Shown here: positions 15,426 through 34,166 of the stretch, piece by piece
Layout of the letters: the number at the start of each line of letters is the position of its first letter
How positions within the stretch are numbered: position 1 is the stretch's first letter
Assembly: GCA_951799425.1 (NCBI GenBank)
Contig: OX637392.1
Location: 54,709,093 to 54,773,092 of the forward strand
Direction: 5' to 3'
Length of the DNA stretch: 64,000 nucleotides
Origin: Ilex aquifolium
Lineage: Eukaryota; Streptophyta; Magnoliopsida; Aquifoliales; Aquifoliaceae
Program-made: the position numbers and the translations under genes
Notes under the pieces: model-generated
Seen by the model: the letters and a program-made list of their open reading frames with translations, nothing else
Told to the model about the DNA's origin: nothing
Database searches by the model: none

Positions 15426-16725
15426 GATCCAAAAAACCCAGAAATACATTACATAAATTTATCACTAGGAATCAACATTGTTGATCTGGAGAGCTTCAAA
15501 GTTTTGAACATGAGGGCAGGTGAAGATAGAATTCGAAGCATGTGGCATTAGTTTATTCTCCTACCTAGGCCACTTGCCCACTTGAAAGTGTGTACCGTGG
15601 GAGGAAATCGGTTTTGAAATTTGTCATTGAATCTATCAATAGACAAATATTTGCTTTTTTTTTTATTCAATATTGATTAGGAGTATCAATTTTAAACATT
15701 AATACAAAGAGAACACAAACGAAATTGATCCAAAAGTATAAAAAGATTATCTGCTTATTTTTAAACGATAAGAAAGTGATGTGCTCTAAGGGCAAACCAC
15801 AAGGGAGTAAACTAAAATTTGCAACCTATTGAATATATAGTATCAATTTTACTATTGAAATATGGGAAGGTCTTAAGAAATACTCCTTTGAGGTTTTGAG
15901 TTTGAGTTTTTCAAAAGCTGCATAGTTTGATCCGATTTGTACAGGTAACAAGTGATTGTATGCAATTCGGATTTGCATTATAGCTATGAGTCCAAAATTT
16001 AAATGATTGGAATGACTCTCGATCGTTTAACCCCAAAAGAAATTCAGTATTTTAAAGCAAAAACAAAAAACTTGGTTTGATATTTACTTCTTTTTTCTAA
16101 AGATGGTATACGGTGCACAAAACTTTCGGTTTATACTGAAATATTTGGATAGAGTCAATAATAGTCAACATTACCACCATTTTCGATACTTTGGTTTCTT
16201 TCATTTTAACATGGTATACCAGTTCATGACAAGTCTTTAGATAATCAAATTATCTCATTGCCCACACCATGAACCTACTGACCCCATGGTGTTTCTATTC
16301 CTCATAGGCCGTACTACAATATGAGGACAAAAACCTATTAATCGTGTCGAGTGAATCGAATTTATATTGGATCTTAGTATATTTGTGTCAAAAACTACTC
16401 TATTTATATCTAATTCATTTTATTAATTAGTGTCTAACTAATTGTACTATATCGGGTTCATGTCGTTTATGAATCGAGTATAATTAGTAAATAAACGAGT
16501 CTGTATCATGTATTTCTTTTGATTGACTTCATTTATACTTAATTTGTTTATTAATCATGTCGTGTTGGATTCAATTTTGTATTGCGTTCGTATTATTTTA
16601 ATAGATCGTGTCATATTTTGATGCTCTTACCCATAGTTAACTCGAATAGCATAATTTTTGTGTTTAATATTTTGAGGTAACGAGGTCAAGTTTCCCAAAA
16701 GATGTTTGAGTTAATTTGATACACA
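15426..16725. other. Non-coding flank in unit A
   Basis: AT-rich, duplicated at 25481-26782 with indels. I see no gene or RNA. Confidence 0.6.
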
Positions 16726-17232
16726 TCTATATAATAAAGTAGCTTACAATTCAAATTTCAAAAGATAAACAAAATGACTTTTGCTTTTCGCGGTTCAGAT
16801 CTCTTTAAATTTTACTTTAAAGTTAATCCGACGGCTAATATTAACACCCTAAATTTAATAGAAAAAATAGACTCCTAAAGGTGTGTTTGGAGTGATTTTT
16901 TAAAAGTACTTATATAAATGATTTTTCATAAGTGCTTTAAAAAAAATAATAGTGTTTGAAACCGCCCCCCCTACCGCCACCCCCGCCGCCACCGCCACCA
17001 CCACCATCGCCGCTGCCATCACCGCCACCACGGTCATTGCCACTTACCACAACCATCACCGTCTCCTGCCACCACCACTGCCGCCCACCACCTCTCACCC
17101 CCACTATAAACTGATGCTTAAATTCTTTTATCTCTTTTCTATGTTTGTGATTTGATTTTGGATATGAATACAAATATATTTATTATTTACCATATTTTAT
17201 TACATTGTGCCTTCAGGCACAGACAATAACTA
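16726..17232 (+). mobile_element. Non-autonomous Helitron, family H1, copy a
   Basis: It begins TCTATATAATAAAG after an A, and ends with the hairpin TGTGCCTTCAGGCACA followed by GACAATAACTA and T. TC start, 3' hairpin and insertion between A and T are Helitron traits. The last base of the CTAG terminus is lost in this copy. The core is a CCACCG/CCACCA-rich simple repeat (about 16963-17070). Two other copies are at 18494-19500 and 42197-42747. No Rep/helicase is encoded. Confidence 0.8.
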
Positions 17233-17247
17233 TAATCATATATATTA

Positions 17248-17542
17248 GAGTAAACTACACATATGACCCTCAAATTATGATCCATGTGTCAATTGAGCCC
17301 CTAAATTTTATTTTATTTTTGTCAATTGATCCCCTACCTAAATTCTCTGATTGACTCAATTGAGCTCTTTTGCGTTTTTGTGTCATATGGTCACTTGAGT
17401 GTCACTTTAACGGAGGCAGATAGAATGACTCAATTAACATAATTAGAGAGTTTAGAAGCCAAATTGACATAAGAAAAATAAAAATTCATGGATTTAATTG
17501 ACACAAGAATTATAATTTGAGGGTTAAATGTTTAGTTTATCC
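17248..17542. mobile_element. Foldback MITE upstream of the reductase gene
   Basis: The two halves are imperfect inverted repeats of about 80 bases: AGTAAACTACACATATGACC at the left matches, inverted, ...TTTAGTTTATCC at the right. ACCCTCAAATTAT and GTGTCAATT occur in both arms. There is no coding capacity. It lies about 250 bases upstream of the reductase start and may be part of its promoter region. Confidence 0.75.
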
Positions 17543-17688
17543 AAATCTATTTATTAAACAATTTTAAAAATTAAAGGGGACAATGCATCATTTTATAAGT
17601 GTAAGTGCCCCAGAACACAAGTAGCTCCGCCCCTGCCCTCAGTTGTACCGCCCAACTCTGGGCGTCTTTTTCACACACAACACGCATT

Positions 17689-17698
17689 ATATTATAAA
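17689..17698 (+). promoter_or_regulatory. Candidate TATA box of the reductase gene
   Basis: ATTATAAACA lies about 100 bases upstream of the ATG at 17797, a normal plant spacing for a short 5' UTR. Confidence 0.45.
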
Positions 17699-17787
17699 CA
17701 CATACAGGTCTGTGCTGTGGTTTGTTTTTGGAGTGAGAAATACAAAGTGTGTGTGTTCTGTGTGTTGTAGAGAGAGAAAGCTCGTAA

Positions 17788-24146
<6,359 letters not shown>

Positions 24147-25286
24147 TGCACATCTTTTTACTGTAAGTGCTTTGGCTTTGTTATGAGATTGTACTCTGTA
24201 TGGTATGCATTTTGCTCTGTCATCTTATTCAAACAAGTTAATCATGAAAATCGATTTTCGCACTTGATTTTATACAAATCAGAGCTATATATGAAATGTC
24301 TGTTCTTTTAAATTTCCAATCATTGCACATAACATATTTTCAAACCCGTGTGACTTGGAATTGAGATTTCCTACTGAGTTGTTGATGTTTACCTTACGTT
24401 GTTTCCTTCTTTTCAGATTAGCACAAGCGGTGTAAAAACAGAGTATGCCGGATTGCCAATTTTATATTAACTAGAATGGTTACAAAGAACATGTACGTAG
24501 TAATAAGTTTAAGGTTGTGCTACTCTTTTTTTCAAAAATGTTCTAACGACTGGGTGTGACTATTATGTAACCAATATGAGTTGATTAACTATGTCATTTA
24601 TGTTGGAATGTGGGTTGGGCCGAGTTCGCTATTTGTTATGTTACGTTATCACATAATGCGCTCATGTGATGCGGAGCATTATATGTTACATGCCTGGGCA
24701 CTCCAAGATGTGACAGGATCCAACTGGAATAGACATATGTCCATGGGTGGGGCGCTGACCGTCCCCAAAAATTTGTCCACAGCCCGGTCCAGAATAGAGA
24801 CCAGCCTGGCCCAAACCCGATTGCGAGGTGCTAACCCAGTCTGCAGTCTGGCTTGGCCTTTTTTATTGGTCCATAAACCCACCCAGAATTCGAGAGCCCG
24901 TCTAATTTCAATTTATTAGTTATAATTTTATGTTTTGCTTCATAAGTTATTAATTACAACTTTTCTGGTATATATATATATATTTTCCAGTTGGTATCTA
25001 TTACTATTTGCGAATAGAAGAGAAAATGCTGGGCCTGGCCCAGTCCGGTCCGTTCCACTTTATAAACCATTTTTAAGTCAAAAAAACTTGGTTTTCTCCA
25101 GTGTTAAGTGTCCATTTCCGACCCGAAAACGACAACCTCATTGTATCGCCTTCTAGTTCTACATCGCCTTCTACATAGGAGAGAAGTCTATAAAGGAGCC
25201 ATTACAATGATATTATCATGTCATTATTAGTTCTTGATATCATGATTTAATAATCAAAATTCACAAATCCCCGTGTCATGTATCAG
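24147..25286. other. 3' flank of the intact reductase gene
   Basis: 3' UTR and downstream sequence matching 13886-15134. No further gene seen. Confidence 0.55.
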
Positions 25287-25480
25287 GATAAACACTAACT
25301 CCTCTCTGGACGTGACCATGTGAGTCTCTTACTGTGAAATGTCCGGTTTGAATTATAACTACTAACCCAGAATGACAGCCGCTCACCAGAGTACCACCAA
25401 AGTTAAGCAGCAAATCTCGTTACTCTAGTAAATCGAATTCTACTTGATAACCACTTAAAAATTAAGGACAATCATTTCAA
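25287..25480 (-). mobile_element. SINE remnant in unit B
   Basis: Counterpart of the SINE at 15135-15425, shortened at both ends. It shares the CTGTGAAATGTCCGGTTTGA stretch with unit A. Confidence 0.6.
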
Positions 25481-26984
25481 CACATAAATTAATCACTAGG
25501 AATCAACATTGATGATGTGCAAAGCTTCTAAGTTTTGAACATGAGGGTAGGTGAAGATAGAATTCTAAGCATGTGGCATTAGTTTATTCTCCTACCTAGG
25601 CCACTTGCCCACTTGACAAGTCATTGAAAAGTCCCCACCCACCTACTAAATGGACTATTACAATTTTATTGTGTAACGTGGGACGAAATCGGTTTTGAAA
25701 TTTGACATTGAATCTATCAAATAGACAAATGTTTGCTTTTTTATTCAATATTGATTAGGAGTATCAATTTTAAACATTAATACAAAAAGAACACAAACGA
25801 AATTGATTCAAAAGCACAAAAGGATTATTTGTTTATTTTTAAACGATAAGAAGGTGATGTGGTCTTAGGACAAACCACAAGGAAGAAAAATAAAATTTGC
25901 CCAATAATTTTTATTGACATGAATGTTGCATGAGTAAAAATGACACAAACTGAACATAAACGACACCCATTTGATCCGATTTGTATAGTTTACAAGTGAT
26001 TGTATGGAATTCGGGTTTTCATTATAGCCATGAGTCCAAAATTCAAATGATTTGGATGGCTCTCGATCGATTAACCCAAAAAGAGATTCAGTATCTTAAA
26101 ACAAAAACAAAAAATAAAAAACTTGATTTGATATTTACTTCTTTTTTGTAGAGATGATATACGGTGCACAAAACTTCGATTTATTCCATTTTCGATACTT
26201 AGGTTTCTTTCATTTTAGCATGGTATACCAGTCCATAACAAGTCTTTAGATAATCAAATTATCTCATGGCATCACACCATGAACCTACTGACCCCATGGT
26301 GTTTCTAGTCCTCCTATGAATTCCAATTCGGCTGCCGTACCACAATATTATGACAAAAACTTATCAATCGTGTCGGGTGAAGCAGGTTTGTATCGAATCT
26401 TAGTAAATTCGTGTCAAAAACTATTCTATCTATATTCAATTCATTTATTAATTCGTGTCTTAATTAATCGTATTATATCAGACTTATGTCGTTTATGAAT
26501 TGTGTATAATTAATATATAAACGAGTCGTATCATGTATTTCTTTTGATTGACTTCATTCTTACCTGATTCATTTATTAATCATGTCGTGTCGGATTTACC
26601 CGTTTACAGAACGAGTGGCTTAAGGAAGACTCAAACCTTCTAATTTCGTATCGTATTAACGAGTCATATCATATTTTAACACTCCTACCCATAATTAACT
26701 AGGATAACAGAACTTCTGTACTTAATATTTTGAGGTTACAAGGTCAAGTTTTGCAAAAGATGTTTTAGTTGATTTGATACACATAATTTATAGGTAATTA
26801 TTTGTTTTCGTAACTTACGTATTATGTATTACTTACAAGTCAAAGTCATATAAAAATAATTCTCAATTATTGAAAATAGTAATATTAGTCTGATGAAAAT
26901 TATAGCTCAAATGATGTGAAAGCTCCTCAATTACAACAAATACAGAGGTCCAACAAAACCCGATTTGTTACTTATGGTATGTTT

Positions 26985-27510
26985 TGGTAGAAATGATGAA
27001 AAATATGAGAGATTAAAAGTATGAGAGATTGAACTTTTCATTCTAAGAGGAAAGAAAGATGTTTTCCCTCATTCTTGTTTGATATGAAGAATGAAAAGAT
27101 GATGTAGATAAATTTATTATTATTTTATTTAGAAGGAAAAATAAAATAAAAAATAAATGATTTATTAAATACCATAAATGCCCTATTAAATGTGAACCCA
27201 CATTATTTTCTTTGTCCGGTGAAAGAAGTAAAAAAAAAAAAGTGGACCCCACGTGTTTTTACTAGCAGCCACTTGGAGGGCAGTAAGGTAATTTAACAAA
27301 TGCAATTATTACGTCAATCTTCTCTTTCCACTTTTCCACCCAAATTTGGGCGGATTGAATTTGGTGGGCGTGAGGTATACTCTTTCCTTCCTCTTTTCTT
27401 TTCTCTCGATTTTCTTTCTTTAACCAAGCAAAGGGAAACATCACTTTTCCTCTTATTTTCTATCTACTTTTTTTCTATCCACTCATTTTTCTTCGTACCA
27501 AACAGATTAT
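26985..27510. mobile_element. Foldback element (GTTTGGTA type)
   Basis: The left arm has TGTTTTGGTAGAAATGATG and the right arm, inverted, TGTTTGGTACGAAGAAAAAT; purine-rich on the left, pyrimidine-rich on the right. A related element lies at 60485-60898. No ORF of note. Confidence 0.45.
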
Positions 27511-27895
27511 TTGATTTTATCATATTATTTGGACTACAAATTTGATCAATCTTTCAGACGAAGATTCCACATACATCTTGAAGACCCTAATACTAGTCTT
27601 CTCAAAGACCACATGCTTCCTTTCAATGTGATGTCAAAGAAACATCTTCAATGTTCAGTCTTTAGTGCTGCCACCTGATCTGGGTGGCTCTGTTTTCTGT
27701 TTACTGTACTGTTTTCAACAGACTAGGCGGCCATTGATCAGCAATGGACCCACACAGCTTTGCCAATAAATTAGATTTTGATCGAATTTTTATTTTTTTC
27801 AAATTTGATTTCGATTTAAATTTAAAAGTTTTAATCCAAAATCGATTCCAATCTTTGACGAATTTTTAACACCTCATTTAACTCTAGGGTTAATT

Positions 27896-28034
27896 ATATT
27901 AGAGGTTTCTACAGTGTATAATTTATCTTATTTTGATTCTCAATATTTCATGGATTAAAATAAAGCAATTACAATATCGGGGATCAAAATGAGACAAACC
28001 ACATATTTTAGGTACTTCCAGTGCAATTAACCCT
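27896..28034. mobile_element. Short MITE with AGGGTTAATT inverted ends
   Basis: AGGGTTAATT at 27896-27905 is mirrored by AATTAACCCT at 28025-28034. The arms remain partly complementary inside (for example matching ATTTTGATYCC-type segments). Length is 139 bases. Confidence 0.6.
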
Positions 28035-29188
28035 TAACCCTATTTTGACACCCAAAAATTTTTAATTTGACCCTCTAAAATTGTATTTCCTTATAAGTTA
28101 TCGAAATATAACTTTTCAATACTGTAGTCTTACCTTTAATTCTAATTCGAATCAAAATCTAATCCATTAGCGGGCATTGACACTCTTTTAGCTGGGATTA
28201 GGGGTGTTAACCCAGGACCCATATCTAGAAACTTTTTAATTTGTTCAATTATAAACTAAAGGATTTGACTGATCCCATCTAGATACTTGATCAAAGCATT
28301 TGAATTATGTTCATAAAATCAACAATTACTTTTCAATTAGTTGAATTGATTATGTCAAATCAAGGCGGCCAAAATTCTCAAGAGTTTCAGTCCAACCCAA
28401 ATTGTCCAAGTTGTCAGTCAATTTGGGCAATCTAGTGAGTCAATTTAGGCAAACTTGTCCCCACCAACTATATGGTTTTTATATTTGCTATTTTTTATTT
28501 TAAAACTATAGTGGTAGAAGCAAAAATAAGTTTGTCCATCGTTTACAGTTTTGGCAGAGTCGGATGAGTTGTATCAAACTTGTGTCATGCACCATCTAGT
28601 GGCATTCGTGTATAGATAAACTCGTATCACGTATGGTCAAACCCATGTCCTAAATTTTAGACTTACGTTCGTCATTTATTATACGAGTCTAACTAATGGA
28701 CTCAACTTTGATCGTATTTCGTTACGACTAAATTCATACCTGATAACTTTGTGGTAGTTAACGAATCAGCAAAGAATTGGCAAATTTAATCTTTGAAACA
28801 TTCACATCACAAAAACAAGGTAATTTTTGTTCTCTTCAATATTTCTCTCAATCCTAACCTGTGTGCTACAACATAAACCCTTTCTTTCTCAAACCTCCTA
28901 TATACACATGGTAAAGGCACCTTTTTTTATTTTTATTTGGTAAAGGCACCGTCACAAACACTACAATGAAGAAAAATAATCAGAAAAATTAAACACAAAT
29001 AAAAACATTTCCCCTTGAGATTCATCTGGATGTGCGCTATAAATGAGTGTATACCGCATGACCGAAATGAATAGCAAAGACGGACTCATGTAACCGATCC
29101 CAAATGATTGGGACATAAGGATTGATTTGGTTTGGTTTGATTTGGTTATTCATCTGCAAGTGCATAGCAGCCATTCCATGCAAATATT

Positions 29189-29863
29189 TCAGAGCACCTT
29201 TATCAAACTTTCTTGGCAATCTGATTCCAAATCCTGTGAACCACCACAATGTTTATCCTCTGATTCAGATCTAGCAGTTCCACTTGAAATCTCATTAGAA
29301 CTGCCACTAGAACTGGGCATATGATTGATCAGCAAGGTCTTTGAGCTCAAATTTGTATTAAATCCTTGTGTCGAGGCTGCAATTTGTGGAAACAGTCTTT
29401 CTGTATGTGAGGCTGAATTTGAGTATGTATGATCCTCTCTAGACCTTACGGTAGTAGCTGGAGACTCGTCCACTGGATTGCCATTTAGCGAGTTTGCAAC
29501 TATTTCACCAGGGAAGTTCAGGAGTGCCTTAGCACCTCTCATTCCAAAAGCAGCTCTGTCATAAGCGATGGCAGCCTCTTCAGCTGTTTCAAAAGTGCCA
29601 AGCCATAGACGTGTGCCATGGCGTGTTGAGTCGCGAATCTCAGCAGCGTATTTCCCCCATGGCCGACGCCTCACCCCTCTGTAGTGCTTCTTCCCTATGG
29701 CATGAACCGGTCGCAGGGCAGCGTTTCGCACAATCGTCGCTTGGTTTCTTGGAGGCAAGAAGGGGGTTATAATGGTGTTGGCCTCATTGAGGACTTCATA
29801 TAGGACCATTTCTTGTGAATCATTTTCATTGAGGGGAAGGATAGTTTGGGATGTTGGAGCCAT
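29189..29863 (-). CDS. ERF subfamily AP2/ERF transcription factor
   Basis: A nuclear DNA-binding factor of 224 aa encoded by a single exon. The AP2/ERF domain spans about residues 59-118: [18 protein letters not shown], then [20 protein letters not shown] and ending LLNFP. The Ala and Asp in AAEIRD are the residues that mark the ERF (GCC-box binding) rather than the DREB type. The DRAAF-x-MRG-x-LLNFP form resembles group IX ERFs, which act in ethylene, jasmonate and stress responses; the group assignment is inference. The C-terminal half is Ser/Asn-rich and acidic without an EAR repressor motif. The start is the first ATG, followed upstream by a CT-rich presumed 5' UTR. Confidence 0.93.
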   Translation of the reverse strand: MAPTSQTILPLNENDSQEMVLYEVLNEANTIITPFLPPRNQATIVRNAALRPVHAIGKKHYRGVRRRPWGKYAAEIRDSTRHGTRLWLGTFETAEEAAIAYDRAAFGMRGAKALLNFPGEIVANSLNGNPVDESPATTVRSREDHTYSNSASHTERLFPQIAASTQGFNTNLSSKTLLINHMPSSSGSSNEISSGTARSESEDKHCGGSQDLESDCQESLIKVL

Positions 29864-30160
29864 GACTAGCTAGCTCTCCTTGATATGTTCTTCTTCTCTC
29901 TATGGGGTTATTAGGTTTTGGGAAGTCAGTGAGTTTATGGTTGTTTTGGGCATCTATTTAAGTTACTAAGTATTAGAGGTGGGTGTGGGGGCATACAACT
30001 TAATTTTGTGGAAAAGGAAGGTGGGAGGAACCGGAGGAAATATGTAGATGTCTTTACTGGTTGATGCCTGGTGGGTATTGAGAATTGTCTGCCCCGTGAT
30101 TTTGTTGATACTACAAGAATGGACTTCCTAGGTGAAACAGCCTCTTTATTTGTAGGGATA
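29864..30160 (-). promoter_or_regulatory. Upstream region of the ERF gene
   Basis: It holds a short pyrimidine/purine-biased leader and, on the minus strand, a TTAAATAG TATA-like sequence about 90 bases upstream of the ATG. I see no clear GCC box. Confidence 0.3.
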
Positions 30161-30164
30161 AAAC

Positions 30165-30225
30165 TGCGTGTATCTAACCCTCCTCAGACCTCAGAATGAC
30201 GGGAGCCTTATGCACTGGATACTTT
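30165..30225 (+). mobile_element. Au-SINE-like 3' fragment
   Basis: ACTGCGTGTATCTAACCCTC, then CAGACCTCAGAATGACGGGA and GCACTGGATAC, resembles the conserved 3' end of the plant Au SINE. Only the 3' end is seen. A second, shorter match is at 53583-53633. Confidence 0.45.
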
Positions 30226-30483
30226 AAACAAAGAAGAAAATTTTCATAATACTAAATGAGATTTACTTTCAATTAAACAACAATAATGAATCTAATCAGT
30301 AAATTTGATCCAAATAACATTATATGCATGTAGATATAATTAGTTTGATTCTCGTCATAGAAATACGTTTTTAGAAGAGTAAGTTTGAGTCTCCTCTGAG
30401 AAAAATAAAGTATATTAATATTTTATAACGCATTATCGTTTCAACCACACGTTTTTTGTTTATATATGCACATACAAGAAATT

Positions 30484-30757
30484 TTTTTTTTTTTTTAACA
30501 GTTGAAAAGGGGGGAGGGCCGACTAGCATGTAGTAATTCCTCTGTGCGTGACCATGAGGGTCTCCCCACTGTGGAATTTGAACCATAGCTATTAATTCAG
30601 AAAGACAGTTTGTCACCACTGTACCACCAAAACCAAGTAACAAATCACGTTACTCTCTTAAATTGAATACTGCTTGATAACTACATGAGAGTTAAGAATG
30701 ACTTTAAACGAGTACGATTTACCACTAAACTACCAGCTCGGATAGTCATTCAAATTG
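30484..30757 (-). mobile_element. Dimeric tRNA-like SINE with poly-A tail
   Basis: Read on the minus strand, it has two tRNA-like heads. The first has GGTAGTTTAGTGGTAAAT (A-box-like). The second has GGTGGTACAGTGGTGAC (A box) and GGTTCAAATTCC (B box). It ends in a run of 14 A (plus-strand T at 30482-30496). This is a Pol III-type short interspersed element. Relatives are at 15135-15425 and 25287-25480. Confidence 0.75.
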
Positions 30758-32129
30758 ATATTATACTTTAAAACAAAATCAAAACCTTAGATGGGCAAGG
30801 GGCAAATCTGTAGTTTTTACACAAATTAATGGCAACATTTTAAGGTATGTCAATTTCCTCGTGGGGTTCATGTCAATGCATGATGACATCATTGACAGTG
30901 ATCATACCACTAAAGAAAGATGACAAATAGACTTATGTATCTCTTGGAGGACTATGAGACACATGTTTAGAATTCTTTACACAAGTTTTTGTGACCTCAT
31001 TGATGGGTCATGGTATTTCTTCTTGTGGTGGACTAGCTAACAAAATATCCATAAACGAAAAATCGAAGAATTTGCTATCGTACCCGAAAAAATATAATCC
31101 AATAAGCTAAAAATTATATTATCGACATCACTAACCAATAATATCCCAAAATTTAGCATTAATTCTAAAAAAAATTGAGATCGACTTTAACTTTTCCTGG
31201 TCAGTCTTAGTCGTAATCTAACCTATTAAAATAATAACCTCATTTAATTGAATCGTAACTGTCGGTGTAGTATCAAAAAGTTTGGTATCGATGATAGTAA
31301 GAGCAAATTTCTTCATATTGACTTTTCTAATGTACACAAGTATTGGTGCATGAATGGCAAGAAAAGTGAGAAAAAAGCCAAGAGAAAAAAGCAATAATCT
31401 AATTAGGTATGAAAGCATGAATTGAAGGGTCCATATTGAAGATTCCCTACTCGTGAGCACTTACTTGGAGTAGGAAAGATGATTTCCACGTGGTTTGAAC
31501 AAAGGGAAACTATGAAGATATGTATGCAAAACACATGATAAAGAAAGGTAAGCAAGGATGACCAAAGACATTGATAATGACAACAACAATAGGAAACAAA
31601 ACAGATAAGGTTGATACCACTCTCTTTGGAATTTGTCAAGATTTGGGTGGCTAATATTAAGGATCAAAAGTTCGTTTTAATGCAATATTTCGATTACTTA
31701 GGAAATGAAAACAGAAACGTTTCGACTCGTTTATAAAATATAATAAAAAAATTAAAAATTATTTTTCAAAACATTAGTTGAAATATACCAAAGTATCTTA
31801 AAATATTTTTAAAACATTCCGAAATAATTATGCAAATGCATTAAAACATTACAAATTTATGTTATTAAAAAAGGGGGAAAAAATTTTATGTGCTTGTTTA
31901 GTAGGAAAGTGGTGAAAAGTAAAATTTTCAAATGAAATTTTCTTGTAAACATGGGTTTGCTTTCTAATAAGATATGGAGAACAATATCTCTTTCTTGCGA
32001 AAATGGGAAACTATGGATATGACTTCCCACTTTGTCCAATATTTTTCTCCACCTTCATCATGTGTTTGTATTAGGAAAAGAAAGTTTTGTTATTAGGAAA
32101 TAAAATTTTTGTTATTTCGTTTTAGCGAC
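30758..32129. other. Intergenic, no gene seen
   Basis: AT-rich. A foldback-like TTTAGTAGGAAAG stretch occurs near 31895. The open frames around 31218-31667 have no recognisable domain. Confidence 0.55.
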
Positions 32130-32561
32130 AATCCCATTTCTTGGCAGACCAACAAGTAAGCTACTGTAGCTCGTTCCTCTACTGAAGCAAATTATAGGGC
32201 CATTGTTGTCATTACATGTGAGCTAGTATAGCTTCAAAAGCTTCTCCACGATCTTTGTGTCCCTTACCCTCTTCTAATGACCCTTTATTGTGATAATCAA
32301 TCCGCTCTGTACATCGCTCAGAATCTTGTCTTCTATGAGAGGACGAAAAACATTGAGATTGATTATCACGTTGTTCGTGAGAAGTCTTGTAATGGTCTGA
32401 TCTCTACAATGCGCCTCCCTACTCGTGATCAGGTTGCCGACCTTGTCACCAAACCTTTGGGTTGGGAACTATTTAACCAATTTACCACAAGTTGGGCACT
32501 ACGGACTTTCATGCACCAACTTGAGATGAGTACTAGGAAAGGAAATTTTTGTTATTAAGAA
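32130..32561 (+). pseudogene. Ty1/copia RNase H fragment
   Basis: Encodes the tail of copia Pol: STEAxYRA-like context (about 32180-32205), CDNQSALYIAQN (about 32286-32321), ERTKNIEIDYHVVREK, and a DLVTKPLG motif before the element end. Stops occur before 32277. No LTRs or other domains were seen nearby, so it is an isolated dead fragment. Confidence 0.85.
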
Positions 32562-33957
32562 ACAAAATATTAGGAAATGGAATTTTTGTTTCCATGTACA
32601 GCTAGAACTTTCTTTTTATTTTTCCCCTTATTATACTATAAAGAAACATTCACGTGAATGATAGAATTAAGGAAATTCATTATACAGTTTTTAAGAGTTT
32701 GTTTAGCAAGAATGTAATGAAAAATACTTTGGATCTAAAATAATTACAATGCCTATCAAAGAATTTCCATGGTACATCAGAGTCGTAAAACTTTTCCTTA
32801 CTGGTAGGAAAATAAATTATTGTATTTTAATATGATCAAAAAAATATAACATAACTAAGACTATCGAAAAACTCATCTCAATCAACTGTTGTAACACAGT
32901 TGGTTAAGTGCTACAACAATACCTAGGGCATTCGGATTACATAGTGCTCCAAGGTACAAAAACCAGATCTCAATGAGTTAAAATAAAAAAAGAAGTATGA
33001 GAAAACTAATCCTTCCGGTCCTTGTAGGTTGAATATTTCTCTCTCATCTTCTCTTTCAATGATCTACATTCAGTTATAAACAAGAAAAAAAAAATTCAAA
33101 ACAGTAGAGTTATAAGTAGAAATCGAAATTACTAGATAAGACAACATAGTTTTTACAAAGAATGAACAGTCCAACACTACCAGTTTAAAACTAGAAGAAG
33201 ATTCAAATAATTATTTGGATAAGCCGCAGAAAAATTAGTCTCGGTGTGCATGGTCTATTTTTAATCGTATTGGGGATGGGATTAGTCGAGGTATGTGAAA
33301 ACTGACCCAAACACCCCTAACCGTTGAACCAAAAAAAAAAACTTCGGTAAGCCAACATATTTTTTAAGGGAGATTGAAGGTCTAACTCTAGGTAGAAAAT
33401 GAAAATAAAATTCTTCAAAAATGTTTATAGGTAATGGCCAAGGGTCAACAAAAGGTTTATGACTTAAGTAACCATCTATTTAAAAAACTTCAGTTATTGG
33501 AGATGGTGTAACTTACGCCACGTCATGTGCAATTTAAATTTTAGGCTTAGAACGTGAATTTTTTTTAATAATTAGGGTGACGGTGAGATTTGAACAATCA
33601 GGACCTCTTACTCTGATATCATATTAAACAAACAATTTACTTCAAAAACTTAAACTATTGGAGATGGTGTAACTAAAATATTTATACTTCAATTGGGTAG
33701 GCCAAAAAGCCTGGAGACTTGTCGGATTGGGGCCAAACTATGCCCAACCAAAACCAACGGCTCAGGCCTATTAAAATGCCTCGATGGGAAGGTCGTGGAC
33801 AGAGTTTACGATTGACACGGGTGGTCCATTAAACCTATCAACAGCCCACAGGGGGCATGGGCTAGGTCAGCCCGTTTTAGCTTAATGGGATAAATGGGCT
33901 TTGTACTATTACCAAGATTTTATGACTGTAAAAGGCAAGCAAAACAAAACAATAAAG
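32562..33957. other. Intergenic region with SINE remnant
   Basis: No gene. It includes the SINE-X tail at 33231-33342; the rest is AT-rich. Confidence 0.5.
33231..33342 (+). mobile_element. SINE-X tail (5'-truncated)
   Basis: GGTATGTGAAAACTGACCCA, then AACACCCCTAACCGTTGAAC followed by A11. The same ending occurs at 46190-46252 and 55170-55226 and, inverted, at 44929-44990. Confidence 0.65.
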
Positions 33958-33960
33958 GGA

Positions 33961-34130
33961 AATGCTATTTGAACCTAATTTGGGGATCTTATTTAGGGAT
34001 CTAATGATGTACAACCATTGGATTGGTTGTGGGCTCCATATAACATTGGAACTCACAACTAATCCAATGGTTACATTGAAGCCACATCATTAAGTTCCTA
34101 AATAAGGTCCCCAAATTAAGTGCCTCTAGT
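33961..34130. mobile_element. MITE with about 38-bp inverted arms (family M)
   Basis: The left arm has CCTAATTTGGGGATCTTATT and the right arm, inverted, CTTAATTTGGGGACCTTATT; both continue to AATGATGT. The centre holds the CCATTGGATTGGTTGTGGGC motif shared with 46253-46432 and 43734-43883. It lies just past the 3' end of the LBD gene. Confidence 0.85.
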
Positions 34131-34166
34131 CTGTTATATCTTACCTTGAATGTGGTTGTTCTCAGG

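Larger units (their letters stand above)
26783..29188. other. Intergenic region with two foldback elements
   Basis: No gene. It contains a foldback-type repeat (26985-27510) and a small MITE (27896-28034). The rest is AT-rich without recognisable signals. Confidence 0.6.
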
